Shown: piece by piece, positions 1-12,053 of the stretch
Numbering within the stretch: the first letter of the stretch is position 1
How the letters are laid out: the number at the start of each line of letters is the position of its first letter
DNA from: Halobaculum gomorrense
Lineage (GTDB): Archaea; Halobacteriota; Halobacteria; Halobacteriales; Haloferacaceae
Reading direction: 5' to 3'
DNA length: 51,542 bases
NCBI RefSeq assembly: GCF_900129775.1
Contig: NZ_FQWV01000013.1
Location: 1 to 51,542 of the forward strand
Translations under genes and position numbers: made by a program
The notes under the pieces: generated by a model
The model's input: only the letters and a program-made list of their open reading frames with translations
What the model was told of the DNA's origin: nothing
Database searches by the model: none

Positions 1-1
1 G

Positions 2-358
2 GTGTCGCGCGTCGAGCGCAAGGAGATCGGTCGGACCTACCGGTACGTCTCCCAGGAGCTCGGGCTCGAGCTGAAGCCGGTCGACCCCAAGCAGTACGTC
101 CCCCGCTTCAGCTCCGAGCTCGACCTCAGCGAGGAGGTCAAATCGAAGGCCAACGAGATCATCGAGACGACCGCCGAGCAGGGGCTGCTCTCGGGGAAGT
201 CGCCCACGGGCTTCGCCGCCGCCGCGATCTACGCGGCCTCGCTGCTGTGCAACGAGAAGAAGACCCAGCGCGAGGTCGCCGACGTCGCCCAGGTCACCGA
301 GGTCACCATCCGCAACCGCTACCAGGAACAGATCGAGGCGATGGGGATCCACGGCTAA
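2..358 (+). CDS. tfb: Transcription initiation factor TFB, C-terminal part (5' truncated by window edge)
   Basis: The 118 visible residues are the C-terminal core of archaeal TFB (TFIIB homologue), which binds the TBP-TATA complex and recruits RNA polymerase. They cover the end of cyclin repeat 1 ([18 protein letters not shown]) and all of cyclin repeat 2 (from about [12 protein letters not shown] to [15 protein letters not shown]), including the [16 protein letters not shown] segment typical of the family. The N-terminal zinc ribbon and B-finger lie outside the window, so the GTG at position 2 is an internal codon, not a start. Haloarchaea carry many TFB paralogues; which one this is cannot be told from the C-terminus. 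Confidence 0.93.
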   Translation: MSRVERKEIGRTYRYVSQELGLELKPVDPKQYVPRFSSELDLSEEVKSKANEIIETTAEQGLLSGKSPTGFAAAAIYAASLLCNEKKTQREVADVAQVTEVTIRNRYQEQIEAMGIHG

Positions 359-654
359 CGCGGCCGCCGGATCGCCCGGCGTCGATCGCCCGCCGTCTCC
401 TCTCGTGTGCCCATCGCCGCCGACGCGACGAAGCTTCAAGTCCGATGGCGGGACCACACCGCGCGTGACCTGAATCGCCGCCGCGCGGCGGCCTGCGGGT
501 GTGCGGTCGCCCGCCGCGCGATTCTCCCGGTCGGATCGCCGGTGCTTTCGGGAGTCACCGACCGCCTGTCAGCCTTCATCCGAGCGTCGCGACCGTCGAC
601 ACCGACGGCCGCGGGGAACGTTCTTGTCAGCGGAGCGGCTATGCCGAACCGACC
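359..654. other. Intergenic region between tfb and nreA
   Basis: About 296 bases of GC-rich sequence with no convincing gene. Short open frames here lack haloarchaeal composition, and the longer reverse frame is antisense to nreA. No clear TATA-like element stands out ahead of the GTG at 655. Confidence 0.5.
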
Positions 655-1938
655 GTGAAGCTGGACGACTACGTCGAGTTCGAGGAGAACGAGCGGGCCG
701 AGCGCCGGCGGCTCGCCCAGGAGAAGTCCTACGAGCTGATGGACCACCTCGAGTCGTTCCAGCACCGCTTTGAGGAGGCGACCGGCGGCGACTCGGTCTT
801 CGGGTCGGTCTCCCCGTCGATATTTGTCGGGTCGTCGAACTATCCAAACCTCTCGACCGGGCTCCTCTCGCCCGTCGGCCACGAGGAGGATGCTGCGGCC
901 TACGAGACCAGCGGCGCGTGGTACGAGGAGGGCGTCTCGATCTCGGACGTGTTCGAGCGGCGCACCTCGCTGCTCAACTCCACGCAGGGCGTCGACGCCC
1001 GCAGCGTCGGCGACGGGGGAAGCGTCCACGACGCCTGGGACGGCTTCCTCGGCGTCCAGCGCGAGGTCGCCATCGCAGACCGGCCGGTCGACGTGGAGGT
1101 GTTCCTCGACGACGGCCCGGACATCGACTACGACGTGTCGCCGGACGACGTGGCGACGCCGACGGGACCGCGCGCCCGCGCCGCCGCCGCGGACCTGATG
1201 GAGAACCCGCACGTCCCGCGACCGATCAAGAAGACCTTGGAGGACGACGACTGGCGCGCCGAGGGCGCGATGAACTACCTCTATCGGCGCGGGTTCGACG
1301 TGTACGACATCAACACCGTCCTCTCGGCTGGCGCACTGGGCCGGGGCGACCAGCGGCGGCTGGTCCCGACCAGGTGGTCGATCACCGCCGTCGACGACAC
1401 GGTCGGCAAGTACCTCCGCGGAACGATCCGCGACCGCCGGAGCGTCGATACCGTCCAGGTGTGGCGCAACGAGTACCTTGGCAACGCCTTCTGGGTCATC
1501 CTCGCCCCTGGCGACTGGGAGTTCGAACTGGTCGAGATCAAGTCACCGGGAAGCATCTGGCACCCAGACCCGCAGGGGGATACGTTCCTCTCCTCGGCCC
1601 ACGAGAACCGCGAGGGCCGGACGAAGTACGTTGATGAAACCGCCGGCGCGTATTACGCCTCCCGATTCGGCGTGCTCGAACACCTCTCGGAACGCGGTCG
1701 GCAGGCGAAGGTGCTCGTCCTCCGGCACGTCTCCGACGACTACTGGGGACCCGTCGGCGTGTGGCAGGTGCGTGAGAGCGTCCGCAACGCCTTCGAGGGG
1801 GAACACGGTGAGGCGGAGACGTTCGAGGACGCCGTCCGCGGCGTGAGCGACCAGCTTCCGGTGTCGCTGGCGCGCCTCCGTCAGAAATCCACGATGGTGG
1901 CGGGGCTGCAGTCGAGTCTCACCGACTGGACGACGTAG
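655..1938 (+). CDS. nreA: DNA repair protein NreA
   Basis: A 427-residue archaeal NreA protein. The family interacts with PCNA and is linked to repair after mitomycin C/alkylation damage in Haloferax. The GTG at 655 is preferred because the family begins with a short acidic start followed by a charged helix (here KLDDYVEFEENERAERRRLA); sequence upstream in the frame is Arg/Pro-rich and not coding-like. The family core is visible as SVSPSIFVGSSNYPNLSTG and, near the end, VWQVRESVRNAFEG. The last residues contain QSSLTDW, a PIP-box-like motif (QxxLxxW) expected at the NreA C-terminus for PCNA binding. It stands alone downstream of tfb. Confidence 0.92.
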   Translation: MKLDDYVEFEENERAERRRLAQEKSYELMDHLESFQHRFEEATGGDSVFGSVSPSIFVGSSNYPNLSTGLLSPVGHEEDAAAYETSGAWYEEGVSISDVFERRTSLLNSTQGVDARSVGDGGSVHDAWDGFLGVQREVAIADRPVDVEVFLDDGPDIDYDVSPDDVATPTGPRARAAAADLMENPHVPRPIKKTLEDDDWRAEGAMNYLYRRGFDVYDINTVLSAGALGRGDQRRLVPTRWSITAVDDTVGKYLRGTIRDRRSVDTVQVWRNEYLGNAFWVILAPGDWEFELVEIKSPGSIWHPDPQGDTFLSSAHENREGRTKYVDETAGAYYASRFGVLEHLSERGRQAKVLVLRHVSDDYWGPVGVWQVRESVRNAFEGEHGEAETFEDAVRGVSDQLPVSLARLRQKSTMVAGLQSSLTDWTT

Positions 1939-1955
1939 CTGCCTCCGATGCTACC

Positions 1956-2150
1956 GTGGCTTCTGGCGGCGCGAGCGACGGCGTCGATCGGATCGACGGG
2001 GGTCGCGTCACGGGACCCGAACGCGAACTCGCTGAGACGCGCGGGGAACTCGCGGAACTCCGAACCGATCTCGACGAAGGATCCGGTGTTGACACGGGAA
2101 CGACGCAGTCAGGCGACGGCGACGGCGGCGACCGCGACGACTACGACGAG
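1956..2150 (+). other. Coding-like segment without a credible gene end
   Basis: From a GTG at 1956 the frame reads MASGGASDGVDRIDGGRV, then a charged helix-like stretch (GPERELAETRGELAELRTDL), then a Gly/Asp-rich tail. Codon use (G-rich first positions, C/G third positions) and acidity match haloarchaeal coding DNA. However, the frame then runs on antisense through the DUF302 gene to 2516, which is implausible. It may be the decayed 5' part of a gene. No function can be assigned. Confidence 0.25.
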
Positions 2151-2590
2151 TCGAGGTCGTCGTACGCGGCCTCGACCAACTCGCCGGTCTCGCCGATGAT
2201 CTCCTCCATCGTCTCGCAGTCGGCGTCGAGGCCGAGCAGCCGCGCGATCCGCATGATCGAGACGTGGTACACGGTCTGCACGCCGGGCGACTCCTCCCAC
2301 ACGACGACGTTGCACGGCATGAGCGCCCCGAGCCTGTTGTCGGTCGCCTCGAGCGCGCGGTCGGCGACCGATGGATTGCACGCGCCGAGCACGTGGTACG
2401 GGTCGCGCTCGGCGTCGACCTTCTCGTTGAGCATGTCCGAGACAGAGAACTCGACCGGGATGCCGAACCCGTTCTCGGTGAACACCTCGCGGACGTGCTC
2501 GACCGCCTCCTCGTGATCCATCTCGAGGGTCGCGCGCTTTTCGCCGATGTCGCCGGCCTTGACCGCTGCCGGATCGATTGGCAGACTCAT
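2141..2590 (-). CDS. DUF302 domain protein
   Basis: A 149-residue protein starting with ATG at 2590 (MSLPIDPAAVKAGDIGEK). The central part (HVREVFTENGFGIPVEFSVSDMLNEKVDAERDPYHVLGACNP) followed by LGALMPCNVVVWEE is the DUF302 fold, a small alpha/beta domain with an invariant region around the GACNP and LMPCNV turns; the two cysteines are conserved in the family and a metal or ligand role has been suggested, not proven. No signal peptide. Longer upstream extensions of the frame are Arg-rich shadow sequence. Confidence 0.85.
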   Translation of the reverse strand: MSLPIDPAAVKAGDIGEKRATLEMDHEEAVEHVREVFTENGFGIPVEFSVSDMLNEKVDAERDPYHVLGACNPSVADRALEATDNRLGALMPCNVVVWEESPGVQTVYHVSIMRIARLLGLDADCETMEEIIGETGELVEAAYDDLDSS

Positions 2591-2694
2591 GGCCCTGCGT
2601 TCGCCGTGGCGGGTGGAAAAGTTGGCGCCAATGCGCGCACCGCGACCGGTCGCAGTACGCCGGTTCGACCGCACCGCGACGGGCCGTCTCGACG

Positions 2695-2985
2695 TTACTC
2701 CGCGGCCTGGACGGGGCCGCGGCCGATCACGTCCTCGACGGCGCTGACGAACGTCTGCCGCCGGTCGAAGTAGGTGATGTCGACATCGCTCAGCACGTCC
2801 GAGAGCTCGTGCGGACCGTCCGGCGTCCGGATGGTCGCGTCGCCTTCCTTGTCGAGCACCGTCGATTTCTCCTGTGGCCACGTGAGCCGCGAGGCGACGC
2901 GTGCGAGCGGCGCGCCCTCGACGGCCGGACCCTCGCCGAGCTCGACGGCGGGTTCCTCTTCCTCGGGTTCGTCGTCGTCAGCCAT
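2695..2985 (-). CDS. DUF5789 family small haloarchaeal protein
   Basis: A 96-residue acidic protein starting at 2985 (MADDDEPEEEEPAVELG). It contains the block RLTWPQEKSTVLDKEGDATIRTPDGP, characteristic of DUF5789, then a helix ending in IGRGPVQAAE. The family is restricted to haloarchaea, cytosolic and of unknown function. It lies upstream of the DUF302 gene on the same strand with a gap of about 100 bases, so co-transcription is possible. Confidence 0.82.
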   Translation of the reverse strand: MADDDEPEEEEPAVELGEGPAVEGAPLARVASRLTWPQEKSTVLDKEGDATIRTPDGPHELSDVLSDVDITYFDRRQTFVSAVEDVIGRGPVQAAE

Positions 2986-3102
2986 GTCCCTGGCTTCGCC
3001 TAGGTCCGGCGTAACCCTTTCGGAGCGCCGCCGTGGTGTCCGTCAGTCATGGCGGCGGCACCAACGGTGCGGGCACGCGTCATGCTGGTGTCTGACGCAT
3101 CC

Positions 3103-3108
3103 TTTTAA
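3103..3108 (+). promoter_or_regulatory. TATA-like box (TTTTAA) for the membrane gene at 3133
   Basis: TTTTAA lies about 25 bases upstream of the ATG at 3133 in otherwise GC-rich DNA. That is the spacing expected for a leaderless haloarchaeal transcript starting at the ATG. Confidence 0.6.
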
Positions 3109-3132
3109 GTGATGCTGCTATAACACGGGTGT

Positions 3133-4173
3133 ATGAGCAGCCTCGCCGAGGTGTACGAGGGCCAGGTCGGCGAGTACGCCAGCCTCCGGCGACTCTACCT
3201 CGGCGTCGGGTCGTTTTCGTTCGGCGCGATCCTCGTCAGCGTCGGCATCGTCGTCGCGGCGACGGACCTCACGACCGCCGTACTCGGGTGGAACCTCGGC
3301 CAGGCGCGAGAGACGGCGGGGATCCTCGCCGGGCTCGGTCTCCCCGCGACGTTCCTCGGCGTGCTGGTGATCATGCCGACCAGCCGTCGCACGCAGGCGG
3401 CGGCCGTCGTCGGGACCGGCGTCGCCGCCCTCGGCGTGGCGCTGTTCGCCCACGCGTACCCGTGTCACTGGTCGGGAGCGAACTGCGCCGGGCAGTACGC
3501 CGATCTCACGCTCCCCACCGCTGGCGTGTACTTCCTCGGCGCCTTCACCACCTTCTGGTGTCTGTTTACCGGCGTCGCGAACTTCAAGGCGCGAAACAAC
3601 CCCGGCGGAACGGTCACGCTGGAGATCACCCGGGAGGGGGAAACGAAGGTTATCGAGGTGCCGAAATCGACCGCCGAGGAGATCCGCGGCGCGAACGGAG
3701 CGACGGGACGCGTCGGGGGCATCGGCCTGCTCGGCACGACTCCCGACGGGAGCGTCGAGACGCAGACGAACCGCCCCGAGTTCAAGCAGAAACAGGCGGA
3801 GACCGCCGGGACGGCATCGACCGGCGGTGCCGACAACGGAAGCCTCGGGTCGGGCACCCCCGGCGCGGCGGCCGGCGCCGCGAGCGACGGGGGGGCGTCC
3901 TCCTCCGACATCACCCCGCTGGCCGACCGGCAGCAGCCCGAGTCGGCATCGGAAATCGATCGGATCGGCCCCTCGGCGGAGCGGTCAGCGACCGGGTCGT
4001 CGGCCGCGGCCGACGCGGCGCCAGCCCGTACGAAGTCGCCCGGCGACTCCTACTGCGGTTCCTGCGGCCACTTCCAGTACGTCCGGACGGATCAGGGGAT
4101 GCAGCCGTACTGCAGCCTCCACGACGACCTGATGGACGACATGGACGCCTGCGACGACTGGAACCCGCGCTGA
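3133..4173 (+). CDS. Haloarchaeal membrane protein with cytosolic Cys-containing tail (DUF7139-like)
   Basis: A 346-residue protein. The first half carries about four hydrophobic segments (near residues 23-45, 58-80, 90-112, 130-150). A short soluble domain follows (GTVTLEITREGETKVIEVPKS), then a Gly/Ala/Ser-rich linker from about 200 to 300, and a C-terminal domain with YCGSCGHFQYVR, PYCSLHDDLMDDMDACDDW. Four cysteines plus a histidine in that tail could bind a metal. I believe it belongs to haloarchaeal DUF7139 but could not check; function unknown. The ATG at 3133 is supported by the TATA-like box upstream. Confidence 0.75.
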   Translation: MSSLAEVYEGQVGEYASLRRLYLGVGSFSFGAILVSVGIVVAATDLTTAVLGWNLGQARETAGILAGLGLPATFLGVLVIMPTSRRTQAAAVVGTGVAALGVALFAHAYPCHWSGANCAGQYADLTLPTAGVYFLGAFTTFWCLFTGVANFKARNNPGGTVTLEITREGETKVIEVPKSTAEEIRGANGATGRVGGIGLLGTTPDGSVETQTNRPEFKQKQAETAGTASTGGADNGSLGSGTPGAAAGAASDGGASSSDITPLADRQQPESASEIDRIGPSAERSATGSSAAADAAPARTKSPGDSYCGSCGHFQYVRTDQGMQPYCSLHDDLMDDMDACDDWNPR

Positions 4174-4214
4174 TCGGATGACGGGGCCGCTGGCGCCGTC
4201 GCCGATCGCCGGGT

Positions 4215-4706
4215 TCACAACGCGTCGAGCGTCGCCACCACGTCGTGCCAGTGGCTCCCCCTCCAGAAGTGCTGGCCGCAGTCGGCACAGCGCCACAGCG
4301 GCCCCTCCGCGGGCGCGTGCTCCGGCCGTGGATCCTCGTCGTCGACTCGTTCGAGCACCCCGTTGCATGCGCCGCAGCGTGCGGGGCGGTCGCTCGGCGA
4401 CACACCGACGCCCGTATCGCGAAGTTCGCGCAGCTGGTCGGTCACGTCGCGTTCGGTGAGCAGCACCGACCCAGGCGTGCTCGCGGCGAGCGCGCGGTCG
4501 CGCGTGAGCAGGCGACGACCGTCGGCCACCGCGCGCGAGCGCACCGCGTCGTCGGCTTCGAGCCCCTCATCGAGGGCGTACAGGGCATCGTACCCGCATA
4601 TCCGAAGGTAGACGGTCAGCTTCCCGAGCATCACGTCGAGCACCAGTGCGTCGCGATCCGGAGTGAGTTCGAGGGCGTCGCCGCGGTCGCTGCGGTCTCC
4701 GTTCAT
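4215..4706 (-). CDS. Mut7-C family RNase-like protein with zinc ribbon
   Basis: A 163-residue protein. The N-terminal part (LVLDVMLGKLTVYLRICGYDAL ... RRLLTRDRALA) is the PIN-like Mut7-C nuclease domain, with the first Asp of the acidic set in LDVMLGKL and the second in LTRDRAL. The C-terminal part (CGACNGVL ... WRCADCGQHFWRGSHW) is a zinc ribbon with two CxxC knuckles. The ATG at 4706 overlaps the stop of polX (TGATG), so the two are probably translationally coupled. The activity is inferred from the family; the RNA target is unknown. Confidence 0.85.
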   Translation of the reverse strand: MNGDRSDRGDALELTPDRDALVLDVMLGKLTVYLRICGYDALYALDEGLEADDAVRSRAVADGRRLLTRDRALAASTPGSVLLTERDVTDQLRELRDTGVGVSPSDRPARCGACNGVLERVDDEDPRPEHAPAEGPLWRCADCGQHFWRGSHWHDVVATLDAL

Positions 4707-6448
4707 CACCCGAGAAACTCGCGCACGCCAGCGGCGTCGCGCGCGTTCACCACGTCCGCGGTCTCGGCCCACCCTCGCCGGGCGGTGTGGACCCCATAGC
4801 GGACGTTGTCGAATTCTTGGGGGGAGTGCGCGTCGGTGTTCACGGCGATCGGCGCGCCGGCCTCGACGGCCGCCCGGACGGCGTCGCCGTCGCAGTCCAA
4901 GCGGGCCGGGTTCGAGTTCACCTCCAGCGCCGTCCCGGCGGTTGCGGCGGCGTCTGCGAGCCGCTCGAAGTCGACCTCCACCCCCGGCCGCTGATTGATC
5001 AGTCGACCGGTCGGGTGTCCGAGGACGTCGACGTGCGGGTGTTCGACCGCCCGGATCAGCCGGTCGGTCGCCTCACCCTGGTCCAAGGCGGCATGCGGCG
5101 AGGCGACGACGATATCGAGGTCCGCAAGCAGGTCGTCGCTCGTCGTCACCTCCCCGTCGGCGCCGATGTTCGCCTCGACCCCGTGGAACACCTCGATCTC
5201 GGCGTCGTCGCGGACCGTCGCGACCGCCTCAGCCTGTTCGCGAACCTCCTCGTCGGACAGCCCCGTGTCGCCGAAGACGCCCGGCCCTTCGGCGTGGTCG
5301 GTGACGCAATGGTAGTCGTAGCCGCGGTCGGCGGCGGCCGTCACCATCTCGGCGACCGTGTTAGCGCCGTCGGACCACTCGGTGTGCGTGTGCAGATCGC
5401 CGCGGATGTCGCCCTCGCTGAGGAGCTCCGGAAGCTCGCCGGCCGCGGCGGCGTCGATCTCGCCGGTATCCTCGCGCATCTCGGGGGGGATGACCGGGAG
5501 GTCGAGCGCGGCGTACATCTCCGGCTCCTCAGCACCGCCGAGGCGCTCGCCGACGCGCTGTCCCGAGTCGGGGTCCTCGACGGCGCTCACGTCGAAGACG
5601 CCGTACTCGTTCAGCTTGAGGCCGCGGTCGATGGCGCGGTTGCGCAGCGTGACGTTGTGGTCCTTCGATCCGGTGAAGTACTGGAGCGCCGAGCCGAACT
5701 CCCCGGGGACGACGACCCGGAGGTCGATCCGGACGCCGTCGGCGCGGACGCTCGCCTTCTGCTCGCCGGCCTCGATGACCTCGTCGGCGTCGGGCCAGTC
5801 GGTGAACAGGTCGACGACCGCCGCGCCGTCCTCGCTCGCGACGAGCACGTCCACGTCGCCGATGGTGTCCTTCCACCGGCGGATGGAGCCGGCCACGTCG
5901 ACTCGTTGTACCGCCTCCTCGTGGTCAAGGTGGCCGATCACGTCGTCGGCGAGCGGGCGCGCGTCGCCGAGGCGCTGGCGCTGGCCCGCCTCCTTCGCGA
6001 ACTCGACGTTGTCGAGGATGTTCCGCTCGGTCTTCGCGCCGAAGCCCTTGATCTCCTGTATCCTCCCGTCCTCGGCGGCCGCTTCGAGTTCGTCGAGCGT
6101 CGTGATCCCGAGTTCCTCATACAGCGTGCCGACGGTCTTCGGGCCGACGCCCTCGACTCTGGTGAGGGCGGCCATGTCGACCGGGAGGTCGTCGCGGAGT
6201 TCCTCCAACTCCTCGATCTCGCCGGTGTCGAGGTACTCGACGACCTTCGAGGCGATGGCGTCGCCGACGCGGTCGATCTCGGCGACTGCGTCGGCGCCGC
6301 CCTCGTCGGCGAGGTCCTCGATGGCCCGCGGGTGATCGCGGATGTTCTCGGCGGCGCGGCGGTAGGCGTTCGGCTTGTACTCGATACCCTGCGCCTCCAG
6401 TAGGTCCGCGAACTCCTCCAGCAGGCCGGCGACCTCGGCGTTGCGCAT
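4706..6448 (-). CDS. polX: DNA polymerase X with C-terminal PHP domain
   Basis: A 580-residue family-X DNA polymerase acting in gap-filling repair. Residues 1-80 are the HhH/8-kDa domain (MRNAEVAGLLEEFADLLE), then a second HhH (VEGVGPKTVGTLYEELG). The palm follows with GSIRRWKDTIGDVDVLV supplying two catalytic aspartates and RIDLRVV the third. The C-terminal PHP domain shows the metal-binding motifs GDLHTHTEWSDG, CVTDHAEGP, EANIGADG, ASPHAALD, LGHPTGRL and VNTDAHS, so a 3'-5' exonuclease or AP-endonuclease activity is plausible. I chose the ATG at 6448 because family members start at the MRNAEV helix; an in-frame ATG at 6472 is possible. Confidence 0.94.
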   Translation of the reverse strand: MRNAEVAGLLEEFADLLEAQGIEYKPNAYRRAAENIRDHPRAIEDLADEGGADAVAEIDRVGDAIASKVVEYLDTGEIEELEELRDDLPVDMAALTRVEGVGPKTVGTLYEELGITTLDELEAAAEDGRIQEIKGFGAKTERNILDNVEFAKEAGQRQRLGDARPLADDVIGHLDHEEAVQRVDVAGSIRRWKDTIGDVDVLVASEDGAAVVDLFTDWPDADEVIEAGEQKASVRADGVRIDLRVVVPGEFGSALQYFTGSKDHNVTLRNRAIDRGLKLNEYGVFDVSAVEDPDSGQRVGERLGGAEEPEMYAALDLPVIPPEMREDTGEIDAAAAGELPELLSEGDIRGDLHTHTEWSDGANTVAEMVTAAADRGYDYHCVTDHAEGPGVFGDTGLSDEEVREQAEAVATVRDDAEIEVFHGVEANIGADGEVTTSDDLLADLDIVVASPHAALDQGEATDRLIRAVEHPHVDVLGHPTGRLINQRPGVEVDFERLADAAATAGTALEVNSNPARLDCDGDAVRAAVEAGAPIAVNTDAHSPQEFDNVRYGVHTARRGWAETADVVNARDAAGVREFLG

Positions 6449-6547
6449 TGCTACGTCCCTCTCGGTCGGCACGCGACTTAGAACGACGGGCCGTTCGACG
6501 GGTCCCGATCCGCCGTCGACGGGTCGTGAGCGGTTCCCCGCGACCGG

Positions 6548-6991
6548 TCAGTAGCCGCCGCGCTTGCTCCCGCTGGCGTCCTCCTGCCCGAGCGCCTTCT
6601 TGAGGAAGCTCATCCAGCGCTTCTGGTCCATCGTCTCCTGACGGCGCGCCTCGCCTTCCACGTCCGCGGGACGGAGGGTGTCGAGCGCCTCCAGCGCGCG
6701 GTCGATGCCGATGATCGACGCCGCGAGCGCCTCGCCCGTCTCGAAGTCGACCCGGTTCTCCTCGATCCGTTCGAGCCGTTCGAGGCGCTCGCGCCGGAGG
6801 TTCCGTTTGGCCCGCTCGACGCGTTCGCGCTCGCCGTCGGGGATCGTGTCTCGGCGCTTGATCTCGAAGACGAACGTCCGGAGGTCGATCTCCTCGCCCT
6901 GCACCTCGATGCGGTCGGGGATGTCGGCGCCGATGGTCGCGCTCTCCTTGTTGACGCGTTCGAGGAGCTGTTTGCGCTGGTACTCCTGCAC
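6548..6991 (-). CDS. DUF5788 family protein
   Basis: A 147-residue, highly charged, mostly helical protein. The GTG at 6991 gives MQEYQRKQLLERVNKESATIG, the usual family N-terminus; sequence further upstream is antisense-like. The conserved middle is DIPDRIEVQGEEIDLRTF then VFEIKRRDTIP, and the end carries KKRWMSFLKKALG-like sequence (here QKRWMSFLKKALGQ). The family is haloarchaeal with unknown function. It is divergent from the acyl-CoA mutase gene, with 121 bases between starts. Confidence 0.8.
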   Translation of the reverse strand: MQEYQRKQLLERVNKESATIGADIPDRIEVQGEEIDLRTFVFEIKRRDTIPDGERERVERAKRNLRRERLERLERIEENRVDFETGEALAASIIGIDRALEALDTLRPADVEGEARRQETMDQKRWMSFLKKALGQEDASGSKRGGY

Positions 6992-7112
6992 GGGCAGTCG
7001 CTCGTTCGTTCGGGGGCGAGCCTGTTTCGTGTTTCGCTCCCGGTCGGATCGCCGTTCCCGTCGATCCCTGGCACCCGAATCGTTAATGGTCCTTCCGGAA
7101 CTCTGTGGGTCC

Positions 7113-8816
<1,704 letters not shown>

Positions 8817-8904
8817 CGCGGACCGCGTCGGGGCGAAGCGCCGCTCCGTCCGGTTTCTTTCACTCCGGTGGACTTACTTCGGTGGTCGGCATGACGTTGG
8901 AACG

Positions 8905-9180
8905 ATGGACGGCGTTTTGTGGTACGTGCTCACCGGAACCCGCGGCGGTGAGAACCGCGTCCGCATCCTGAAGGCGCTCGACGAGCGCCCGCGGAACGCC
9001 AACAAGCTCGCAGGGGCCCTGGAACTGGACTACACGACGGTCCGCCACCACCTCGACGTGTTGTGCGACAACGACGTGCTCCGGAAGCAGGGCGGTGACT
9101 ACGGCGCGGTGTACCTCCCCACCGACCGAGCGCGCCGGCACTGGGAGACGGTCGAACAGATCATGGAGAAGGTCGAATGA
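8905..9180 (+). CDS. Small winged-helix transcriptional regulator (ArsR/MarR-like)
   Basis: A 91-residue protein that is essentially one winged HTH: GGENRVRILKALDERP is helix 1, NANKLAGALELDYTTVRHHLDVL the recognition helix-turn-helix, and DNDVLRKQGGDYGAVYLPT the beta wing. A C-terminal helix (HWETVEQIMEKVE) may dimerise. It lies 70 bases upstream of a small membrane-protein gene on the same strand; such HTH/membrane pairs recur in haloarchaea, so it may control that neighbour. No ligand-binding cysteines are present. Confidence 0.85.
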   Translation: MDGVLWYVLTGTRGGENRVRILKALDERPRNANKLAGALELDYTTVRHHLDVLCDNDVLRKQGGDYGAVYLPTDRARRHWETVEQIMEKVE

Positions 9181-9214
9181 GGGGACACGCATTCGGGACG
9201 AAATTTGGAAAGAG

Positions 9215-9220
9215 TATAAA
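9215..9220 (+). promoter_or_regulatory. TATA box (TATAAA) for the membrane gene at 9251
   Basis: TATAAA in an AT-rich patch lies about 31 bases before the ATG at 9251, suggesting this gene has its own promoter even though it follows the HTH gene closely. Confidence 0.6.
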
Positions 9221-9250
9221 CCCACCAGCCCGCTACGGAGTGGTGAGTAG

Positions 9251-9553
9251 ATGAGCCTCTGGTTGCAGGTGACGTGGCTCGCCGCCGCGCTCAACATCGT
9301 CCTCCTGGTCGGTTTGAGCTACGTCTGGGGGCGAAACTACACCCGGTTCCGGTCGAAACACACACTCGGGCTGGCGGCGTTCGGCACGATCCTCCTCGCG
9401 GAGAACGCGCTCGCGCTGTACATCTTCTACTTCCACCCGGTGCTCAGCGGCTGGATCGCGGAGTCGGCGCCCATCGCTCACACCGCCGTCGGCGCGCTGC
9501 GCCTGCTGGAGCTGGGCGCGCTCGCGTTCCTCGCGTGGGTCACCTTGGACTGA
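9251..9553 (+). CDS. Small three-helix membrane protein
   Basis: A 100-residue protein with three predicted membrane segments: about 5-25 (VTWLAAALNIVLLVGLSYVW), 38-60 (LGLAAFGTILLAENALALYI) and 76-97 (TAVGALRLLELGALAFLAWV). A basic loop (GRNYTRFRSKH) follows the first helix. It matches the general type of haloarchaeal membrane proteins encoded beside HTH genes (DUF7521-like, not verified). Function unknown; the upstream regulator is the best lead. Confidence 0.75.
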   Translation: MSLWLQVTWLAAALNIVLLVGLSYVWGRNYTRFRSKHTLGLAAFGTILLAENALALYIFYFHPVLSGWIAESAPIAHTAVGALRLLELGALAFLAWVTLD

Positions 9554-9584
9554 CGCCCGCCATTTCGCTGCCCCGCCCATCCGC

Positions 9585-9616
9585 CGCTCCATCGCTTCGG
9601 CGCTCCATCGCTTCGG
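9585..9616. repeat. Two tandem copies of a 16-base unit (CGCTCCATCGCTTCGG)
   Basis: Perfect copies at 9585-9600 and 9601-9616, followed by the first six bases of a third. It sits just downstream of the membrane gene and upstream of the acs promoter. No coding role is evident. Confidence 0.8.
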
Positions 9617-9740
9617 CGCTCCTCGACCGGCGTTCTCTCGGCCGAACGGTGCAGTGACCGGACCGTTCGCGCACGGCCCTGCCTGCGCCCGCCCCGCGAA
9701 ACCCCGCGACGACGCGGCGAATTCGACACGGTGAGGCAGT

Positions 9741-9747
9741 TTTATCA
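9741..9747 (+). promoter_or_regulatory. TATA-like box (TTTATCA) for acs
   Basis: TTTATCA about 28 bases upstream of the ATG at 9775, consistent with a leaderless or very short-leader mRNA. Confidence 0.55.
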
Positions 9748-9774
9748 CGGTCGATTCCGACGTATCGCGTGACT

Positions 9775-11769
<1,995 letters not shown>

Positions 11770-11810
11770 GCGCGGACGACGCTCGCACCGTCCGTTTTCG
11801 CTCCGCCCCG

Positions 11811-12053
11811 CTACTCCGTTCCCAGCCACGCCGCCACGCAGGCTTCGTCACAGAGGTGGTAGCGGTCGTCGCCGCCGATCTCCCCCGAGAGGGCGACGAG
11901 AACGTGTCGTTCGGACAGTTCTAACTCGGTCCCGCAGTTCGGACACCGGCTACGCGTCCGACTGCCAGGCGACCAGCGATAGTGCGTCGCGGCGTGCGCG
12001 ACGGTTGCGTTCCCGTTCGGATGGCACCGCCCGACGAACTCCCTGAGTGTCAT
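11811..12053 (-). CDS. Small zinc-ribbon protein
   Basis: An 80-residue protein with CPNCGTELELSERHVLV followed by a second pair-like HLCDEACVAAWLG, giving a CxxC...CxxxC treble-clef-like metal site. This type is common and poorly characterised in haloarchaea (DUF7576-like, not verified). The ATG at 12053 has a possible promoter (rev. comp. TTGATAAGTAG) about 25-30 bases upstream. It is convergent with acs, 41 bases from its stop. Confidence 0.75.
   Translation of the reverse strand: MTLREFVGRCHPNGNATVAHAATHYRWSPGSRTRSRCPNCGTELELSERHVLVALSGEIGGDDRYHLCDEACVAAWLGTE

Noticed and set aside
4787-6403. 538-residue plus-strand open frame opposite polX
   Set aside because: Antisense to a well-supported polymerase gene; long mirror frames are common in high-GC haloarchaeal DNA and the translation has no domain-like features.
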